DNA from: Oscillatoriales cyanobacterium M59_W2019_021
GTDB taxonomy: Bacteria; Cyanobacteriota; Cyanobacteriia; Cyanobacteriales; Geitlerinemataceae
DNA: 44,033 nt
NCBI GenBank assembly: GCA_015295945.1
Contig: DVED01000196.1
Coordinates: 1 to 44,033, forward strand
Direction of reading: 5' to 3'
The notes under the pieces were generated by a model. That model worked only from the letters and a program-made list of their open reading frames with translations, searched no databases and was not told the origin of the DNA. The translations under genes were made by a program, and so were the position numbers. Shown here piece after piece: positions 33,968-43,068 of this stretch. The stretch's first letter is position 1. Each line of letters opens with the position of its first letter.

Positions 33968-35746
33968 TTACCAACTACCCCCTCGAGAATGTATCCATGC
34001 TGTAATTCCCGCCGCTAAAGAGTCGGCGAGTTTCTCCTGTTCGGCGGGATCGGCAATCCATTCAAACTCTGCGGGATTAATCATAAAGCCCAATTCTAAT
34101 AAGACCGAGGGCGTCACTGCCGGACGGGTGAGGGCGAGGTTTCCCCAGAAGACGCCGTAGGCGGGACGATCGAGATCTTCAACGAGGTAATTGTAAAGAA
34201 AGGTAGCCAGATCGCGGGCTTGGGGTTGATACCAAAACGTGCCGACTCCGGCAGTATTGACCGCATCGCCGTTGTCGGGGAGGGCGTTGTAGTGGATACT
34301 GAGGGCGATCGTCGGTTCCACTTCGGCGATTTTGTCGGCACGGGCGCCGGGTAAAATATCATCATCCCCTTCTCGGGTCATGACCACTGTTGCCCCCCTA
34401 GTTTGAAGGCGATCGCGCAATAACTGCGATACCCGCAGCGTCACCTCTTTTTCCGGGTAGCCATTGGGACCGACTGCTCCCAAATCGGCATCGCTACCGT
34501 GTCCGGGATCGAGCAGGATCGTCACGCCAGCGAGAGATTGCAGGTCGGGGCGCAATTTGGGGGGATGGCGAAGGGAGAGAACCAGTGTGGTTCCATCGTA
34601 GCGGAGTTTGTAGCCCCACTGTTGCTGGGTTTTGAAGTGGAAGGTATATTGCAAGCGATCGCCCTCTACTTGCTGCCAGTCCATCCATTCCACGAGGGGG
34701 TTGTCGTTAAAGGCGATCGTGTCGGTTTGGGCGGTGGTATTGTGTAAAGTCAGCGTCAGCTTGTCGGTTTCTTGGGCGACGGATACCGGAACGGGAACTT
34801 GCAAGGGGAAAAAGACTTCCGTCCACTGGGAACCGTGACTGGCACGGACGCTGCGAATCAGTGATCGCGGCGGCATCCCGGCGGGAAACACCCGCACTTC
34901 TTCGGCTTTAATCCACGCACCGTAGTCCAACCGCAGCCAGTCCCCCTCTTTTCCGGTAATTGCGGCTTGGGTTCCTTGGGGTAGCGGCGTTAGGCGGGAG
35001 TAATCGGTACCGGGTCCGGTTCTGGCAGTGCCGCTATCGACGATGACTTCGGCAACTTCGGTGCGATCGCCCGTCATAATCTCGATACTGCCCGATCCCG
35101 GTTGCGTCTTCACCGTGCCGTTTAACTCTAATTGAAACACCGGAGTCCCCAAATTTCCCGGCGTATCGAAATTCGTACATCCTTGGTAAAGCCCGGCGAT
35201 CGCTTGGGTTTCCGGCTGGTTGTTCCCGGTTAACACGGCATTATTCGCGGGAAGGGCGACGCTTTGGGATTGCGGGAGCAGGGCAACCGATCGATTTCCC
35301 AGCCGTACGGATACGGTAGCATCTGCCGGGGCGATCGCTTCAAAACAGATGGGTTCCCCCGGCAAGCGGGCGATCGAATTGGCGGGTAGCAGCGATCCTT
35401 TGGCGAAGTCGATGCCTTGGGGCAAAATTGGCTGGGTGGAGTTGCGCGTCACCACGAGTTGGATTTCCTGGTTTTGGTAGCGGATGACAAACCGATTTTC
35501 CCCAATTTGCAGCGGAAAGCTGGGGGCGAAATGTCCGGCGTCAGAGCGATCGATCGCTTCTCCATTCACCGTCACTTCTCCTTCTGCGGCTGCCGTACCG
35601 ATCAGAAAAATGCGATCGGCGGTGGTTTCGTGGTTCGTCGGCGGGTAAGCGATAAACAGCGGCTGTTGTGCCATAACGGGAGCGGCAATCGCAAATCCCA
35701 GAGTTGTCAATCCAATTGTGGAGAACGGTGGTGTCAAGGGATTCAT
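33968..35746 (-). CDS. N-acetylmuramoyl-L-alanine amidase (Amidase_3) with SH3-like domain
   Basis: A 592-residue secreted enzyme. Residues 1-26 are a signal peptide ending VMAQ. Residues about 30-105 look like an Ig-like module, about 230-285 a bacterial SH3 domain (VDSGTARTGPGTDYSRL ... WLRLDYGAWIKAEEV), and about 300-395 an AMIN-like beta domain. The zinc amidase is residues 405-590: H416 (DPGHGSD), E432 (GYPEKEV) and H485 (SIHYNALP) bind zinc, and E551 (LLELGFM) is catalytic. It cuts the amide between N-acetylmuramic acid and L-alanine in peptidoglycan. In filamentous cyanobacteria such amidases also open septal pores; whether this one does is not known. Convergent with the DUF4112 gene. 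Confidence 0.9.
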   Translation of the reverse strand: MNPLTPPFSTIGLTTLGFAIAAPVMAQQPLFIAYPPTNHETTADRIFLIGTAAAEGEVTVNGEAIDRSDAGHFAPSFPLQIGENRFVIRYQNQEIQLVVTRNSTQPILPQGIDFAKGSLLPANSIARLPGEPICFEAIAPADATVSVRLGNRSVALLPQSQSVALPANNAVLTGNNQPETQAIAGLYQGCTNFDTPGNLGTPVFQLELNGTVKTQPGSGSIEIMTGDRTEVAEVIVDSGTARTGPGTDYSRLTPLPQGTQAAITGKEGDWLRLDYGAWIKAEEVRVFPAGMPPRSLIRSVRASHGSQWTEVFFPLQVPVPVSVAQETDKLTLTLHNTTAQTDTIAFNDNPLVEWMDWQQVEGDRLQYTFHFKTQQQWGYKLRYDGTTLVLSLRHPPKLRPDLQSLAGVTILLDPGHGSDADLGAVGPNGYPEKEVTLRVSQLLRDRLQTRGATVVMTREGDDDILPGARADKIAEVEPTIALSIHYNALPDNGDAVNTAGVGTFWYQPQARDLATFLYNYLVEDLDRPAYGVFWGNLALTRPAVTPSVLLELGFMINPAEFEWIADPAEQEKLADSLAAGITAWIHSRGGSW

Positions 35747-35904
35747 AGAAGCGTCGGGATCGCGGATTCGGGCAGGTACACTTTACCACGGGACGACGGG
35801 CATCTTTGTCAAAAGCAGGAGGAGCTGTCTTGAACAGGGGAAGGGAGACACGGAGACACGGGGATAGTGAATGCAACTAGCAACTAGCAAATCCCCAAAT
35901 GACC

Positions 35905-35966
35905 AACCCCAAACCCCAAACTCCAAACCCCAAACTTATTACTTATTACTTATTACTTATTACTTA
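35905..35966. repeat. Heptamer repeats at the 3' end of the HD-domain gene
   Basis: CCCCAAA-type units (35905-35933), then ACTTATT heptamers, more than four copies at 35934-35966. The last unit supplies the TTA that is the stop codon of the HD gene on the minus strand. Confidence 0.8.
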
Positions 35967-37349
35967 AAGCGCCCCCAGTGCCAAATTTTCCGTTTTCGCC
36001 AACGCAGCTTTGCGGCTGTCAAACAACTTCAAAACGCTGTCGGTGACGACTTTCAGCACTCGATCGTCGCATTCGGCAAGGAATTTTTCCCCCGAGAGCG
36101 TCCCGTTGAAAAAGTCGCGAGCGCGTTCTCGCAAGCGCTTAATTTCGTCGAACCCGAGATATTTCACCATGTAGGTCGTCAGAGGAGAGTTGTTCAAATC
36201 ATAATCAGCATTGCGATCAAGACCTTTTTCGAGCAAGTCTAAGACTTCAGCTTCTAACGGGGTTTTCAAGGGATGGCGGTTCTCGATCTCGGGCAGAAAT
36301 TTGACGAGATTCAGGTTGGGAGCATCCGGCAAGGGGAGTTCTCCCATCATCGTCGACAGGGGGACATCTTGACCAAAACGCAGCGACAGAGCCTCTAAAA
36401 TGGCGATCGCCGCTAGCTTACTTCCGAGGTACAAGCGGCTTACTTCCAGGTTTTTACCCGCTCCTGCAAGTAATTTTTGGAATGCGGCATCGTCGGGTTC
36501 CCCTTGAAACTGATGGAAAATTAATTCGGGTTTGAGAAATCCCATAAACCCTTCCATTTTTTGCAACGCCTGTCGGTATTGAGAAATGGTATAGGAACCG
36601 GAGTCGTGAAGGTGGTGATTGGTTTCTGGTAGCAAGCTCCACGTATTCGCCAAGAACTCCGCCGAGTTGGGATGGGCGAACCCGCCGACATCTCGGTTGG
36701 AAAGGCGAACGCAGCGCCGCATGGTGTCGGAAATCTCCGCGTCGCTCATTTGCAAGTCAAAGTCTTGGTTGACTCGAATCAACCGCTGGTGCAAGCGATC
36801 GATCGCGCTCTGTCCCGTCTCGTCTTTCGATCGAAAGGGAATGGTAGACTCGATGATGGTGACGATTTGCATCACCAAGGCAGGACTCAGGAATGACTCG
36901 AAAACTTTAGCCGCTACCAGAGCACTCAAGAATTCATTTTGTCCGTTGGTGGGAGAGAGTCCTTCACCGGGAACCCGATTGAAAATTGCCATCACCTTTT
37001 TGAAGGTGATATCTTCGGGCAATTCTTTTGGGTTGCGAATAAACAGTTGACCGCGCACTTCTCGAACGTAGGGTGCGATATAATAGCTGAGGTTGAAGTT
37101 GACCACACGATCGACTTGGACGTAGACCACATCGTGGAAAAGTGCTGCCAAAACTTCGATGGGGTCGTCCTCGCCGCCGACCATAAAAATATGCTCGGGC
37201 GTGTGAAACGATCTCCAACACCCGGTCATGGTCTGCACGATCAATTCGGCGATTTGGGACAGCCGATCGACTTCTACATCGATTTCTAGCTGGCGAGTTG
37301 CCCAAATCAGTTTGTTCAGGCATTGCTGGCGATCGCTCTCAAAACTCAT
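35964..37349 (-). CDS. HD-superfamily metal-dependent phosphohydrolase-like protein
   Basis: A 461-residue soluble protein. The N-terminal 110 residues fit an HD domain: WRSFHTPEHI (H49, H53) is followed by LAALFHDVVY (H72-D73), the H...HD metal ligand pattern, and a later acidic residue lies in LSNRDVGG. Close relatives among uncharacterised HD proteins begin in the same way (YHTWEHI...AAWFHDAVY). The C-terminal 250 residues are helical with no named domain. Nucleotide or other phosphate-ester hydrolysis is inferred from the fold only; the substrate is unknown. The start at 37349 (MSFESDRQQ) is the natural ATG. Its TAA falls at the border of a heptamer repeat. It is not clearly in an operon. 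Confidence 0.65.
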   Translation of the reverse strand: MSFESDRQQCLNKLIWATRQLEIDVEVDRLSQIAELIVQTMTGCWRSFHTPEHIFMVGGEDDPIEVLAALFHDVVYVQVDRVVNFNLSYYIAPYVREVRGQLFIRNPKELPEDITFKKVMAIFNRVPGEGLSPTNGQNEFLSALVAAKVFESFLSPALVMQIVTIIESTIPFRSKDETGQSAIDRLHQRLIRVNQDFDLQMSDAEISDTMRRCVRLSNRDVGGFAHPNSAEFLANTWSLLPETNHHLHDSGSYTISQYRQALQKMEGFMGFLKPELIFHQFQGEPDDAAFQKLLAGAGKNLEVSRLYLGSKLAAIAILEALSLRFGQDVPLSTMMGELPLPDAPNLNLVKFLPEIENRHPLKTPLEAEVLDLLEKGLDRNADYDLNNSPLTTYMVKYLGFDEIKRLRERARDFFNGTLSGEKFLAECDDRVLKVVTDSVLKLFDSRKAALAKTENLALGAL

Positions 37350-37747
37350 CCGACACCTCTTTTCCTGACTCCTAATTCCCGATCGTATTACGCCCCAGAT
37401 AAGATTGGCAAGATTCTCAAGCTGCCCGCAATTCCTACTATTTTGACCATCTTTCCAATCCTCTTCCCAACGGGATAAGCTTTTAACTCATAATCGTTAT
37501 GATTACGTATAAGGTAGCAAAAAAAACACGAACCCGTCTATGTTTTAAGGGGTGGTTATGGGTCATTGGTCATTTGGTGTTAGGGGTTGGGGGTTTGGAT
37601 TGGGGAATTTTAGATTTTAGATGGGTAACTGCTCCCCCTGCCTCCCCGGCTCTCTGCCTTCTCTTCCTCCTGCAACTCCTGATTCGATGATATGGTAAAC
37701 ATTTGTATAGAATCGATGTGTTCGGGTCTAGAGGAGTAGAAACAACG
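37350..37747. other. Intergenic spacer with low-complexity sequence and ribosome site for the next gene
   Basis: No gene supported. GGGGTTGGGGGTTTGG and GATTTTAGATTTTAG units occupy about 37565-37625, and pyrimidine-rich CCCCCTGCCTCCCCGG units about 37632-37680. GAGGAG at 37731-37736 precedes the GTG start at 37748. Confidence 0.6.
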
Positions 37748-38932
37748 GTGGCGATCGTAGAAAGTATTGGTATAGGCATCGGCTTAGCGGTAGGATTGGG
37801 AGCGCTGGCATTAGAACTGCGCTATCGGAAACGCCCGATCGACCAGTTAGAACTGACGCGAGGCAAGTGGCAAATCAAAGTAGACGATCCGCACTGCTAT
37901 CGCTTGGTGGGAGACTTACAACTGGTCAACCGTTCCTCCACCCTCGCCATCGTCGTTCCCGAACTCTCTGCCGAAGTCAAACTCTTCTCCAAAGGCAGTT
38001 TAGAGGGGATTACCACCCGCACTCAGGTGATTCCCCTGCATGACGACGCTCAACCCCGAGAAGACGGTTACTGGTTCGCCTATTTGATGAAAGAGGGGAA
38101 AACCACCCGGTTAAAAATCGTCATCGACATTTCCGGGGACGATTTGAGCCAACTGGAATCGGCGTGGGTGAAAGTGGATTACATCGCCTACGGTTCCATC
38201 GGCAGCCATCCCCGAGAGCAACATATCGTCTTGCCGTTGCGCTATCCCGATGCCAGTGCAACCCCCAAGTGGTTGACCAAAGAGCGATCGCAAGTTCTCC
38301 CCATCAAAACCCACTTACTGTGTCACCAAGATAAGATTTTAGAGATTATCGATCGCTACGTCAAACCCCACGCGCAACCGGGAGACATCCTCACCCTCGG
38401 CGAAACCCCCGTTGCCATTATGCAAGGACGGTGGAAGCATCCCGCAGAAATGAAATTGGGTTGGGTTGCCAGTCGGTTTTGTTTCTACTTCCTGCAAACG
38501 GCGAGTATTTCCACCGCTTACGGGTTGCAAAGCTTAGTCGATGAAGTCGGACCTTTTCGCGTGGTTTTCGCCTTTCTCGCAGGAGCGATCGCCAAAATTT
38601 TAGGCAAACCCGGCGTATTTTACCAACTCGCTGGAGAACAAGCGCGGTTGATCGACGACATCACCGGAACCCTACCCCCCTACGACCAATTTACCGTACT
38701 CGGTCCGAGCCGTTCCCAGGAGGTGGTAAACGACATCAAACGCCAAACCGGACTTTCGGCGGCGATCGTCGATGTCAACGATTTGAAAGCCGTTAAAATA
38801 TTAGCAGCGACTTCCGATATTTCCCCCGATTTGTTAGAAGCCGCTTTGCGAACCAACCCCGCTGGGAACGCCGACGAGCAAACCCCTCTGGTGTTGATTC
38901 GACCCACCGATCGCGCCTCTGCTCGCGAATGA
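37748..38932 (+). CDS. F420-0:gamma-glutamyl ligase-like (CofE-family) membrane protein
   Basis: 394 residues from a GTG at 37748, chosen because GAGGAG lies 11 bases before it; an upstream TTG (37703) has none. A hydrophobic segment at the N-terminus (VESIGIGIGLAVGLGALALEL) predicts a membrane anchor. An Ig-like beta-rich region (40-150) follows; from about 195 the chain matches the CofE/F420 ligase fold, with KTHLLCHQDKILEIIDRYVKPHAQPGDILTLGETPVAIMQGR as the clearest block. CofE adds glutamates to coenzyme F420, but cyanobacteria are not generally known to rely on F420 and the extra N-terminal region is absent from CofE, so the reaction is unknown. A GNAT gene follows after 22 bases, a likely operon. 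Confidence 0.7.
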   Translation: MAIVESIGIGIGLAVGLGALALELRYRKRPIDQLELTRGKWQIKVDDPHCYRLVGDLQLVNRSSTLAIVVPELSAEVKLFSKGSLEGITTRTQVIPLHDDAQPREDGYWFAYLMKEGKTTRLKIVIDISGDDLSQLESAWVKVDYIAYGSIGSHPREQHIVLPLRYPDASATPKWLTKERSQVLPIKTHLLCHQDKILEIIDRYVKPHAQPGDILTLGETPVAIMQGRWKHPAEMKLGWVASRFCFYFLQTASISTAYGLQSLVDEVGPFRVVFAFLAGAIAKILGKPGVFYQLAGEQARLIDDITGTLPPYDQFTVLGPSRSQEVVNDIKRQTGLSAAIVDVNDLKAVKILAATSDISPDLLEAALRTNPAGNADEQTPLVLIRPTDRASARE

Positions 38933-38954
38933 TTCCCCCGTTCGCCTACCACCC

Positions 38955-40145
38955 ATGACCCCATCTTCCCCCAATTCCCAGACCGAGATCCGCTCCATCC
39001 AGTATCGGGATTTAGAGGCGATCGAACAGTTGCTAGCCGAAGGTTTCACGGCGGCAAACCCCAGTTCGACATTCTCCTTAGATCCCCATTTAGAACGAGT
39101 TCGCCAGTGTTTCGGGGTTCTCAAATTTCTCAGTTGGTTTCCCAATCCGTATCAAAACCTGTTTCGATCCTACGTTGCCCACCGCGATCGACAACTTCAG
39201 GGATTCATCCAAGTTTCCCCCTTCAACCGCACCGCCAGCACCTGGCGGGTTGATTGCATTGGTGCCGCTCGATCGGCAGGCAGCCAAGATACGGGGACGA
39301 GTTTGCTGCGCTACTGCCTGGAAACCATTTGGGAAGCGCGAACTTGGATTTTGGAAGTTGAAATTAACAACAAAACGGCAGTGGGGTTATACCGCCTCAA
39401 CGGATTCCAACCCCTCGCCGAAATGACCTATTGGGATATTTGTGCCGATCGGTTGCAGGAGTTAGCCCAACGAGAGCCCACCTTACCCAATCTGATGCCC
39501 GTCAGTAATGCCGACGCGCAACTGCTATACCAACTCGATACTGTGGCGATGCCGCCCCAAATTCGGCAAGTGTTCGATCGCCACATCTCCGACTTCAAAA
39601 CCAGCTTAGTCGAGTCTTTGATTGCCGGAATCCAACAGTGGTTTGATCGCACCGAAACCGTTAGCGGTTACGTATTTGAAACCCAGCGCAAAGCGGCGAT
39701 CGGGTATTTTCAGATTCAACTCAGCCGCCAAGGCACGTTCCCTCACAAAGCTCAACTGACCGTCCATCCCGCCTACACCTGGCTGTACCCGGAACTGCTG
39801 GCGCAGATGGCACGCATTACCAAGGATTTCCCGCCGCAGTCTTTATTGTTAGCCTCGGCAGATTACCAACCGGAACGGGAAGAGTATCTCACTCAAGTCG
39901 AGGCAACCCCCATTCAGACTACTTTACTCATGTCGCGATCGGTCTGGCACAAACTGCGAGAAGCCAAACACGCTCCCCTGGAACTTCAAATCTCCGAAGT
40001 CCTCAGCGGCTTGCAACCGCGCCACAAACCCATTCCCGGACGGATGATGTGGTGGCAGTCCCTCGACCCCTCCGCGAAAGAGCAACCCGGTGGCGAGCCG
40101 AAAAACGGACATCATACCGGGGAAAAAGATCCGAAAGGCGAATAG
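38955..40145 (+). CDS. GNAT-family N-acetyltransferase
   Basis: A 396-residue protein whose first 170 residues are a GNAT fold: IQYRDLEAIEQLLAEGF (strand 1 and helix), GFIQVSPF, then WRVDCIGAARSAGSQDTGTSLLRYCL, the acetyl-CoA loop region (usually Q/RxxGxG/A; here degenerate), and NKTAVGLYRLNGFQPLA, the typical last strand with AxxLYxxxGF. The second half is a second, diverged GNAT-like unit (GYFQIQLSRQGTFPHKAQLTVHPAYTWLYPELLAQM), suggesting a tandem GNAT. The C-terminal 40 residues are Pro/Gly/Lys-rich and disordered. The acceptor is unknown. It starts 22 bases after the F420-ligase-like gene and is probably cotranscribed. Confidence 0.8.
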   Translation: MTPSSPNSQTEIRSIQYRDLEAIEQLLAEGFTAANPSSTFSLDPHLERVRQCFGVLKFLSWFPNPYQNLFRSYVAHRDRQLQGFIQVSPFNRTASTWRVDCIGAARSAGSQDTGTSLLRYCLETIWEARTWILEVEINNKTAVGLYRLNGFQPLAEMTYWDICADRLQELAQREPTLPNLMPVSNADAQLLYQLDTVAMPPQIRQVFDRHISDFKTSLVESLIAGIQQWFDRTETVSGYVFETQRKAAIGYFQIQLSRQGTFPHKAQLTVHPAYTWLYPELLAQMARITKDFPPQSLLLASADYQPEREEYLTQVEATPIQTTLLMSRSVWHKLREAKHAPLELQISEVLSGLQPRHKPIPGRMMWWQSLDPSAKEQPGGEPKNGHHTGEKDPKGE

Positions 40146-40199
40146 GCTCCTGCGAATTCTTAAGGGTTGAGAAATGGGCAGAAAACCAAAATAAAATCA

Positions 40200-40220
40200 A
40201 ATGTCACCCCCAATGACATT
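40200..40220 (-). terminator. Terminator of the universal stress protein gene
   Basis: AATGTCA (40200-40206) pairs with TGACATT (40214-40220); on the minus strand a T-rich tract follows. It is 3 bases from the stop codon. Confidence 0.6.
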
Positions 40221-40223
40221 GGG

Positions 40224-40763
40224 TTATGTTGAAATCGGGGCGGGTTCCGTTCGTGCGGACTCGGGTGCGGCAGAATCGACGGGGATGGGAGCGCGAACCA
40301 CGAATACCGAACAGGGAGCGTGATGGACGACGTAGTTGCTGACACTGCCGAGGAACAACTCGCTCCACCCCGTCCGACCTCGATTGCCCAGCACAATGAG
40401 ATCCGCTTCCCACGTCCGTGCTAGGTCGCAAATGCTGCGTTCGGGACTGCCGGACATCTGAGTCCATTCGGCACTTACGCCAGCAGCTTGAGCTTCAGTG
40501 GCGATCGATCGTAAAAACTCCAAACCTTTCCGTTCGTAAGCCTCCCACTCCCGCTGATAAATATCCAAAGCGGAATCGTTTCCCATGGGATAGTAATCCA
40601 AACCTTGGAACAGCGGCAATCCCGGAGAGCCTTCTTCATTGAGGGATAAGACGTGCAATAATTGCAGGCTGGCTCCCGTAGCTTTGGCTAAGGACAGGGC
40701 AGTTCGGAAGACGTGTTTGCCCATTGCCGAATGGTCGGCAGCAACGAGAATTTTAGCGAACAT
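40224..40763 (-). CDS. Universal stress protein (UspA family)
   Basis: 179 residues from the ATG at 40763, preceded by AAAGGGGG; the upstream open frame is not coding-like. It is a single Usp domain: MFAKILVAADHSAMGKHVF (strand 1 with the conserved Asp) and, near the end, LIVLGNRGRTGWSELFLGSVSNYVVHHAPCSVFVV, which contains the ATP-binding pattern G-x2-G-x9-G-S. These proteins bind ATP and accumulate under stress. About 20 residues after the domain are Pro/Ala-rich and probably flexible. It is monocistronic, with a hairpin at 40200. Regulation is not visible in the sequence. Confidence 0.93.
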   Translation of the reverse strand: MFAKILVAADHSAMGKHVFRTALSLAKATGASLQLLHVLSLNEEGSPGLPLFQGLDYYPMGNDSALDIYQREWEAYERKGLEFLRSIATEAQAAGVSAEWTQMSGSPERSICDLARTWEADLIVLGNRGRTGWSELFLGSVSNYVVHHAPCSVFVVRAPIPVDSAAPESARTEPAPIST

Positions 40764-40865
40764 ACCAACCCCCTTTTCGGATGAAAGCCTATACCTATTG
40801 TTTGTTATAAGACAACAAGTTGAGGAAATCGTGAAGGAACATTTCCCACTATATAAATTCGATCG

Positions 40866-41062
40866 CTCTGTAGGGGCAATCCCCCCGCGTATAGCCTTCG
40901 GCATGGCTGCACTAGCGCGTAAGCGACTCCCTTTGGGAGTAGCCGGGGTGGGGGCACTAGGGCGTGTTTTCAAACTGTCGGAGGGCGAAGAGGGCGAAGC
41001 CTTTGCCGGAAAATTTCAGAAACCAACCGATTCAATTGATGCAAAGGCTTCGCCCCTATAAT
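40866..41062. repeat. Cluster of dispersed palindromic repeats
   Basis: GGGCGAAGCCTTTGC (40992-41006) and GCAAAGGCTTCGCCC (41041-41055) are a perfect 15-bp inverted repeat with a 34-base loop. Upstream are GACTCCC/GGGAGTA and GCCTTCGGCATGGC palindromes and TGTAGGGGCAATCCCC. These are typical cyanobacterial spacer repeats. They fill most of the 305-base gap upstream of the Usp gene and downstream of the beta-helix gene. Confidence 0.65.
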
Positions 41063-41068
41063 AAACAG

Positions 41069-42703
41069 TTACGATCGCAGACAATCTTGTTGTTGAAATC
41101 CCGGATTATTCCTCACCTGCACGTGACAGGAATATTTCAGTTTACCTCGATCGTTCCCGCGATTATTCTCTATAAGATTGTCTTCTCCTCCCGCGCCGGC
41201 GATCGCCAAAATCCCCCCATCTAAAGTATTTCCTTCAATCCGAACATTGTGCATCTCATAGGGTTTCTCGTTCGTATCTGCCATCACAAAAATTGCCGAT
41301 TCGTTCGACAGATTATTAGAAATCGTATTCCCTAAAATCTCTACATCTCGAAGATCGCGAACCTTATACAACGCAATATAAGCATTGCCCGTATTGTCCG
41401 AAATCTTGGCTCCATTGACCGTCGTCCCACCGCAACATTCTTGAATTAAAATGCCTTCTCCATCGACGCTGAGATACTTTGTATCCCGAATTTGATGGCG
41501 GTAAACTTCATATTGATTTCCAGTAACAGTAACGTGCCAACCCGACCAATCGATCGCCCGATTTTCTAGCGTAACTGAAGGTTTTGCTTCCCGAGTTCCT
41601 TGGGGATTCGTCCACCAGATTTTATCGGGTTCGTCTTTAATTTCATTGTCTCGAATCACCAAACCATCTCCCGACGCGGAAATGGCAACGCGCATGGTAT
41701 GGTAGACCCAATTGTCGCGAATGACGACGCCGGAACGAAATAAACTCGGTTCGATATCGGGGGTTGCTGCTTTATCGAAGTCTCCCGATCGATTGATGAC
41801 AATGCCGTAATGATTGGTATAGCTAAACGGAACGCGATCGCCCTGAGAATAGGTAACGATCGACTTTCCATCCACCGATTTAACCCGATATCCCGGTTGT
41901 TCGTAAGTATCGGTCACGGCATCGTTAATGCGATTGTTGGCAACTAGAATATTTTGAATGGCATTCACTTTCAGATTTGCTGCAAAGCGAGAACTATAGC
42001 GCATCCACGGTTCTTGAAACTCTAAATCGGGAACTTTCGATTCCGGTTGGGCGACGTTGTTATTGCGAACGCCGAATACGAGGCGATTTTGCTGCGTTCC
42101 CGTTTCTAAATTCCCCACAAGGTTAATCGCAGCGCGGTTAATCTCGACATTCACCAAACCGAGATTAGAATCGCGATCGGGAGCAATGGTAGAAACTTTC
42201 TTAAATGCCGTTTCGTTGGGCGTTCCCTCTCCCGAAAGTTGGGGTTCGTATTGGGGAAAAATCAACTTTGTCGGCGGATTGTAATCTTCCTGCTTAGCAT
42301 CGGCAACCGATGGGGTTTCTCCCCGCAACACCACGCCATTGGTTAACGCAAGATTATCGGTAAACTCGTAAATTCCCGCCGGGAAGTAGACCACACCGCC
42401 ACCATTTGCCGCCGCCGCATCTCGCGCCGCTTTAAACCGATCGATCGCCGTATTCCCCGAAAAATCTTCGATATTATAAACGCACTGCCATTGAATTTCA
42501 TCTGTCCACGGATACGCCGATTTGCCGTAGCGAGTGGCGATCGGGTTGTCCGTTTCGCCGCCGCTGGAACTGCCGCAATTGACAACAATGGGGGACAATT
42601 CTTGCGATTTGCTAGCATACAAATTGTATCCTACGAGAACCAGGGCGATCGTCAATCCCAGAAGGAGGAAAAACGTTCCGATTTTTGGGTGCATTGCAGT
42701 CAT
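41069..42703 (-). CDS. Right-handed beta-helix surface protein (pectate-lyase superfamily type)
   Basis: A 544-residue protein. Residues 7-28 (IGTFFLLLGLTIALVLVGYNLY) form a signal anchor or signal peptide. Residues about 85-120 (FKAARDAAAANGGGVVYFPAGIYEF ... GVVLRGE) are the first coil of a pectate-lyase-3 type fold. The rest shows repeated short coils of 20-28 residues with Asn and small hydrophobic steps (VVIRDNWVYHTMRVAISASGDGLVIRDNEI, DVEILGNTISNN, VRIEGNTL). These helices bind or cleave polysaccharides; no catalytic residues could be assigned, so either lyase/hydrolase or a binding role is possible. The ATG at 42703 is used; ATG 42694 is an alternative. A TATAAT box lies 27-32 bases upstream. 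Confidence 0.8.
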   Translation of the reverse strand: MTAMHPKIGTFFLLLGLTIALVLVGYNLYASKSQELSPIVVNCGSSSGGETDNPIATRYGKSAYPWTDEIQWQCVYNIEDFSGNTAIDRFKAARDAAAANGGGVVYFPAGIYEFTDNLALTNGVVLRGETPSVADAKQEDYNPPTKLIFPQYEPQLSGEGTPNETAFKKVSTIAPDRDSNLGLVNVEINRAAINLVGNLETGTQQNRLVFGVRNNNVAQPESKVPDLEFQEPWMRYSSRFAANLKVNAIQNILVANNRINDAVTDTYEQPGYRVKSVDGKSIVTYSQGDRVPFSYTNHYGIVINRSGDFDKAATPDIEPSLFRSGVVIRDNWVYHTMRVAISASGDGLVIRDNEIKDEPDKIWWTNPQGTREAKPSVTLENRAIDWSGWHVTVTGNQYEVYRHQIRDTKYLSVDGEGILIQECCGGTTVNGAKISDNTGNAYIALYKVRDLRDVEILGNTISNNLSNESAIFVMADTNEKPYEMHNVRIEGNTLDGGILAIAGAGGEDNLIENNRGNDRGKLKYSCHVQVRNNPGFQQQDCLRS

Positions 42704-42729
42704 TTCTAACCCATTTCTTATAAAATTGT

Positions 42730-42735
42730 ATTATA
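42730..42735 (-). promoter_or_regulatory. -10 box for the beta-helix gene
   Basis: TATAAT on the minus strand, 27 bases before the ATG. No good -35 hexamer was seen at the expected distance. Confidence 0.4.
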
Positions 42736-42760
42736 ATAGAGAAAAATATATCGTCTCGAA

Positions 42761-42789
42761 TTGACATATGTTAACATCCATTTTACACT
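42761..42789 (+). promoter_or_regulatory. Sigma-70-type promoter for the DUF4160/DUF2442 pair
   Basis: TTGACA (42761-42766), 17-base spacer, TACACT (42784-42789). Transcription would start near 42796, about 24 bases before the ATG of the DUF4160 gene. Confidence 0.65.
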
Positions 42790-42819
42790 GAAGTTTCACC
42801 ATTTAGATACACTGCTCGA

Positions 42820-43068
42820 ATGCCAACAGTTCTTCAGGTTGGACCTTACAGCTTTATCTTTTTTAGCTCAGATCGGGATGAACCTACTCATATACACGTC
42901 AAACGAGATCGCCAACTTGCTAAGTTTTGGCTTGAACCGATAGCTCTGGAAAAGAATCGAGGTTTTAAAGACCACGAACTTAATCAAATTGAGAAATTAA
43001 TAGAAGAACATAAACAAGTGCTAGTGGAGGCATGGCATGACTTCTTTGACGCTGACACTGGAGAGTGA
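42820..43068 (+). CDS. DUF4160 domain protein
   Basis: An 82-residue protein and a clear DUF4160 member: MPTVLQVGPYSFIFFSSDRDEPTHIHVKRDRQLAKFWLEP, with the conserved Asp-Glu-Pro-x-His-x-H-V and the K-F-W-x-E-P steps. Members are small, often found next to DUF2442 genes, and behave like toxin-antitoxin partners by context only; no activity has been shown to my knowledge. The C-terminal half is helical (ELNQIEKLIEEHKQVLVEAWHDFF). A good promoter lies at 42761-42789. Its 3' end overlaps the DUF2442 gene by 32 bases, so the two are translationally coupled. Confidence 0.85.
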   Translation: MPTVLQVGPYSFIFFSSDRDEPTHIHVKRDRQLAKFWLEPIALEKNRGFKDHELNQIEKLIEEHKQVLVEAWHDFFDADTGE

